From: an uncultured Anaerococcus sp.
Lineage (GTDB): Bacteria; Bacillota; Clostridia; Tissierellales; Peptoniphilaceae
Direction: 5' to 3'
Assembly: GCF_943908415.1 (NCBI RefSeq)
Contig: NZ_CALTSY010000004.1
Span: 41,693-105,692 of the forward strand
Length of the DNA: 64,000 nt
Shown here: positions 62,468 to 64,000 of the stretch, in pieces
Position numbering within the stretch: the first letter of the stretch is position 1
How the letters are laid out: the number at the start of each line of letters is the position of its first letter
Notes under the pieces: generated by a model
Database searches by the model: none
The model's input: only the letters and a program-made list of their open reading frames with translations
Told to the model about the DNA's origin: nothing
Made by a program: the position numbers and the translations under genes

Positions 62468-63834
62468 CTTTCCTCCAATATATCATCTATCTGCTTAAAG
62501 GCTTTTTTCTTGGTAATGACAACTACCTTATCATCGACATCAATAGTATCATTACCATCCGGAGTAATAACTTCACCACTATCATGTTTTTCAATAAAGG
62601 CTATTATAGTATCTTTTTTTATATTTAGATTTTTAATAGGAATATCTACTATCTTGGAATCATCTAAAACTATAAATTCTGCTGCTTCCACCTCATTATC
62701 CTCTAATAGATAAAAATTAGATATGGAGAATCCGGATATATTTTCCTTACTACGAATAACTCTTAGGATATGATTAGCTGCTTCCTTGATAGGAGTTACA
62801 GTTACATCTATATCTAGTATTCCTGTAATTCTTAATAAATTCTTATTATCAACCCTTGTGACTACTTCTCTTATATTAGCCTTTTCTGCCAGAAGTGCTA
62901 TGAGGATATTTCTCTCATCAATCCCTGTTAAGGCAATGGCTGAATCATACTGTTCAAAATTCTCTTCAGCTAAAAACACAGAATTAGCCCCATCTCCGTG
63001 TATTACTACTGCACCTGGGACTTGTCGATGAAATCTCTTTGCCTTATTTTCATCAATCTCAATAATCTTAACATCATAGCCCTTTTTTATTAAGTCACTG
63101 GCTAGATAATAAGAAATCCTAGATGCACCAATAATAATAGAAGATTTTATATCAGTTTTATCTCCAAACTCTCCTAGATATAATCTCCTAAGATCATAGG
63201 GTGTGCCTATCACATGTATGCTATCGCAAGCTTCTATCCTAAACTTGCCATCAGGAATATATATATTCCCATCCCTGCCTACAATGGTAATGAGTAAATT
63301 TTCTAATATCCCCATTTTGCTAAGCTCAGAAAGACTTTTCCCTAGCATTCTAGAATTCTCGGTTACAGTAAATTCTATCATCTGGACCTTACCCTTAAAA
63401 AATGACTCTACAGAGCTTGCCATGGCATAGTCCAAAGTCAGCTCTACCTCTATAGCAGAAAGCATCTCAGGATTTAGGAAATAATCTATACCCATAAAAG
63501 TTTTCATAAATTTATCATTTCTTTGATATTTGGGACTTCTAGCGCGGGCTATGGTAAAGCCTGTACCTAGTATCTTTGCCATATTTCCAGCGACAATATT
63601 AACCTCATCATCAGATGCTAGGGCTATAAAAAAGTCTGCCTTATCTACCTCTGCCTCAAGCAACAAATCAGGGTCAGTACCATCACCCAAAATGCCCATA
63701 ATATCATTTTCTGCCATGACATAATTAAGGACATCTTGGTCATTTTCAATAACCAAAACATCATGACCCTCATCGACCATTATTGAAGCTATATATGATC
63801 CTACAGAGCCTGCACCCATAATAACAATTCTCAT
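62464..63834 (-). CDS. trkA: Trk potassium system regulatory subunit TrkA (copy 2)
   Basis: A 456-residue two-RCK protein: GAGSVGSYIASIM and IIGASRISYYLASDL start the two nucleotide-binding domains, GDGTD and GDGAN end them, and each is followed by a TrkA-C domain. It gates TrkH copy 2. The ATG at 63834 follows AGAGAGGTAAGGG. The upstream 60 bp to the terminator at 63918 has no c-di-AMP (ydaO) riboswitch. Confidence 0.93.
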   Translation of the reverse strand: MRIVIMGAGSVGSYIASIMVDEGHDVLVIENDQDVLNYVMAENDIMGILGDGTDPDLLLEAEVDKADFFIALASDDEVNIVAGNMAKILGTGFTIARARSPKYQRNDKFMKTFMGIDYFLNPEMLSAIEVELTLDYAMASSVESFFKGKVQMIEFTVTENSRMLGKSLSELSKMGILENLLITIVGRDGNIYIPDGKFRIEACDSIHVIGTPYDLRRLYLGEFGDKTDIKSSIIIGASRISYYLASDLIKKGYDVKIIEIDENKAKRFHRQVPGAVVIHGDGANSVFLAEENFEQYDSAIALTGIDERNILIALLAEKANIREVVTRVDNKNLLRITGILDIDVTVTPIKEAANHILRVIRSKENISGFSISNFYLLEDNEVEAAEFIVLDDSKIVDIPIKNLNIKKDTIIAFIEKHDSGEVITPDGNDTIDVDDKVVVITKKKAFKQIDDILEER

Positions 63835-63896
63835 AACCTATCCCTTACCTCTCTAACTATATTCTATAATAAATAGTCCAACTTATAAAGAAAAAT

Positions 63897-63960
63897 AAAA
63901 AAGAGGCCTAAAGGCCTCACAGACTGAAGACAAACCCGAGTATAACCTTGGGTTTGTCTT
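63897..63960 (-). terminator. Two hairpins upstream of trkA copy 2
   Basis: On the minus strand, first AAGACAAACCC / GGGTTTGTCTT (63960-63927), then GAGGCC / GGCCTC with six T (63918-63897). They most likely end a gene beyond the window edge. Sequence from 63961 to 64000 shows nothing further. Confidence 0.65.
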
Positions 63961-64000
63961 TGTTTTATGTAATTTTGCTTTTATTACATTAAAAAAGACC

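Noticed and set aside
63835..63900. c-di-AMP (ydaO) riboswitch upstream of trkA
   Set aside because: The gap is too short and lacks the conserved blocks.

Overview
The window is an AT-rich, gene-dense bacterial chromosome segment. It looks like an anaerobic low-GC Firmicute of the Peptoniphilaceae (Anaerococcus-like Gram-positive anaerobic cocci). The evidence is strong AGGAGG-type ribosome-binding sites, ferredoxin-linked 2-keto acid oxidation, a monomeric [FeFe] hydrogenase, an ECF transporter-truA cluster, a class B sortase, DUF6873 and YwlG proteins, and consensus SigA-type promoters. The genus is an inference. Almost all genes lie on the minus strand. No rRNA, prophage, CRISPR array or intact insertion sequence was seen.

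Layout. 1-8.9 kb: partial hisS, then a branched-chain amino acid fermentation module: leucine dehydrogenase, a four-subunit 2-ketoisovalerate:ferredoxin oxidoreductase whose gamma subunit carries a C-terminal diiron ferritin-like domain, a P-loop ATPase and the BrnQ transporter. 8.9-12 kb: tRNA-Cys, tRNA-Gly and tRNA-Phe interleaved with arrays of 52-56 bp repeats, a FetAB-like ABC transporter, and a 175 bp MITE-like inverted repeat. 12-20 kb: small hypothetical genes, a MarR-controlled heterodimeric ABC exporter, and a MoxR/VWA pair. 20-30 kb: murJ, the hydrogenase with a small partner, and the complete phosphate regulon pstSCAB-phoU-phoB-phoR with PhoB-type boxes and a PstS that looks circularly permuted. 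30-35 kb: a purine/uracil permease, asnA and recQ. 35-42 kb: an eight-gene overlapping operon (rRNA methyltransferase, L,D-transpeptidase, ecfA1-ecfA2-ecfT, truA, a membrane protein, a DUF4097 protein). 42-51.7 kb: housekeeping and stress genes (hydrolase, FAD protein, YwlG, OGG glycosylase, sortase B, glutaredoxin, HAD phosphatase, mutarotase-like protein, ferritin, queH, rpsI, rplM). 51.8-58 kb: potDABC behind a structured leader of unrecognised class, and thiD-cytX behind a TPP riboswitch. 58-64 kb: two tandem trkA-trkH potassium uptake operons.

How the genes fit together. BrnQ imports branched-chain amino acids, leucine dehydrogenase deaminates them, and VOR converts the keto acids to acyl-CoA while reducing ferredoxin. 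The hydrogenase could consume or sense that reduced ferredoxin. The ferritin-like fusion, ferritin and glutaredoxin suggest attention to iron and oxygen stress. Several operons show complete promoter, leader and terminator architecture: TPP riboswitch-thiD, an L13-type leader-rplM, Pho boxes-pstS, and an unassigned riboswitch-like leader-potD. The potD leader and the VOR gamma-ferritin fusion are the two best candidates for undescribed biology.
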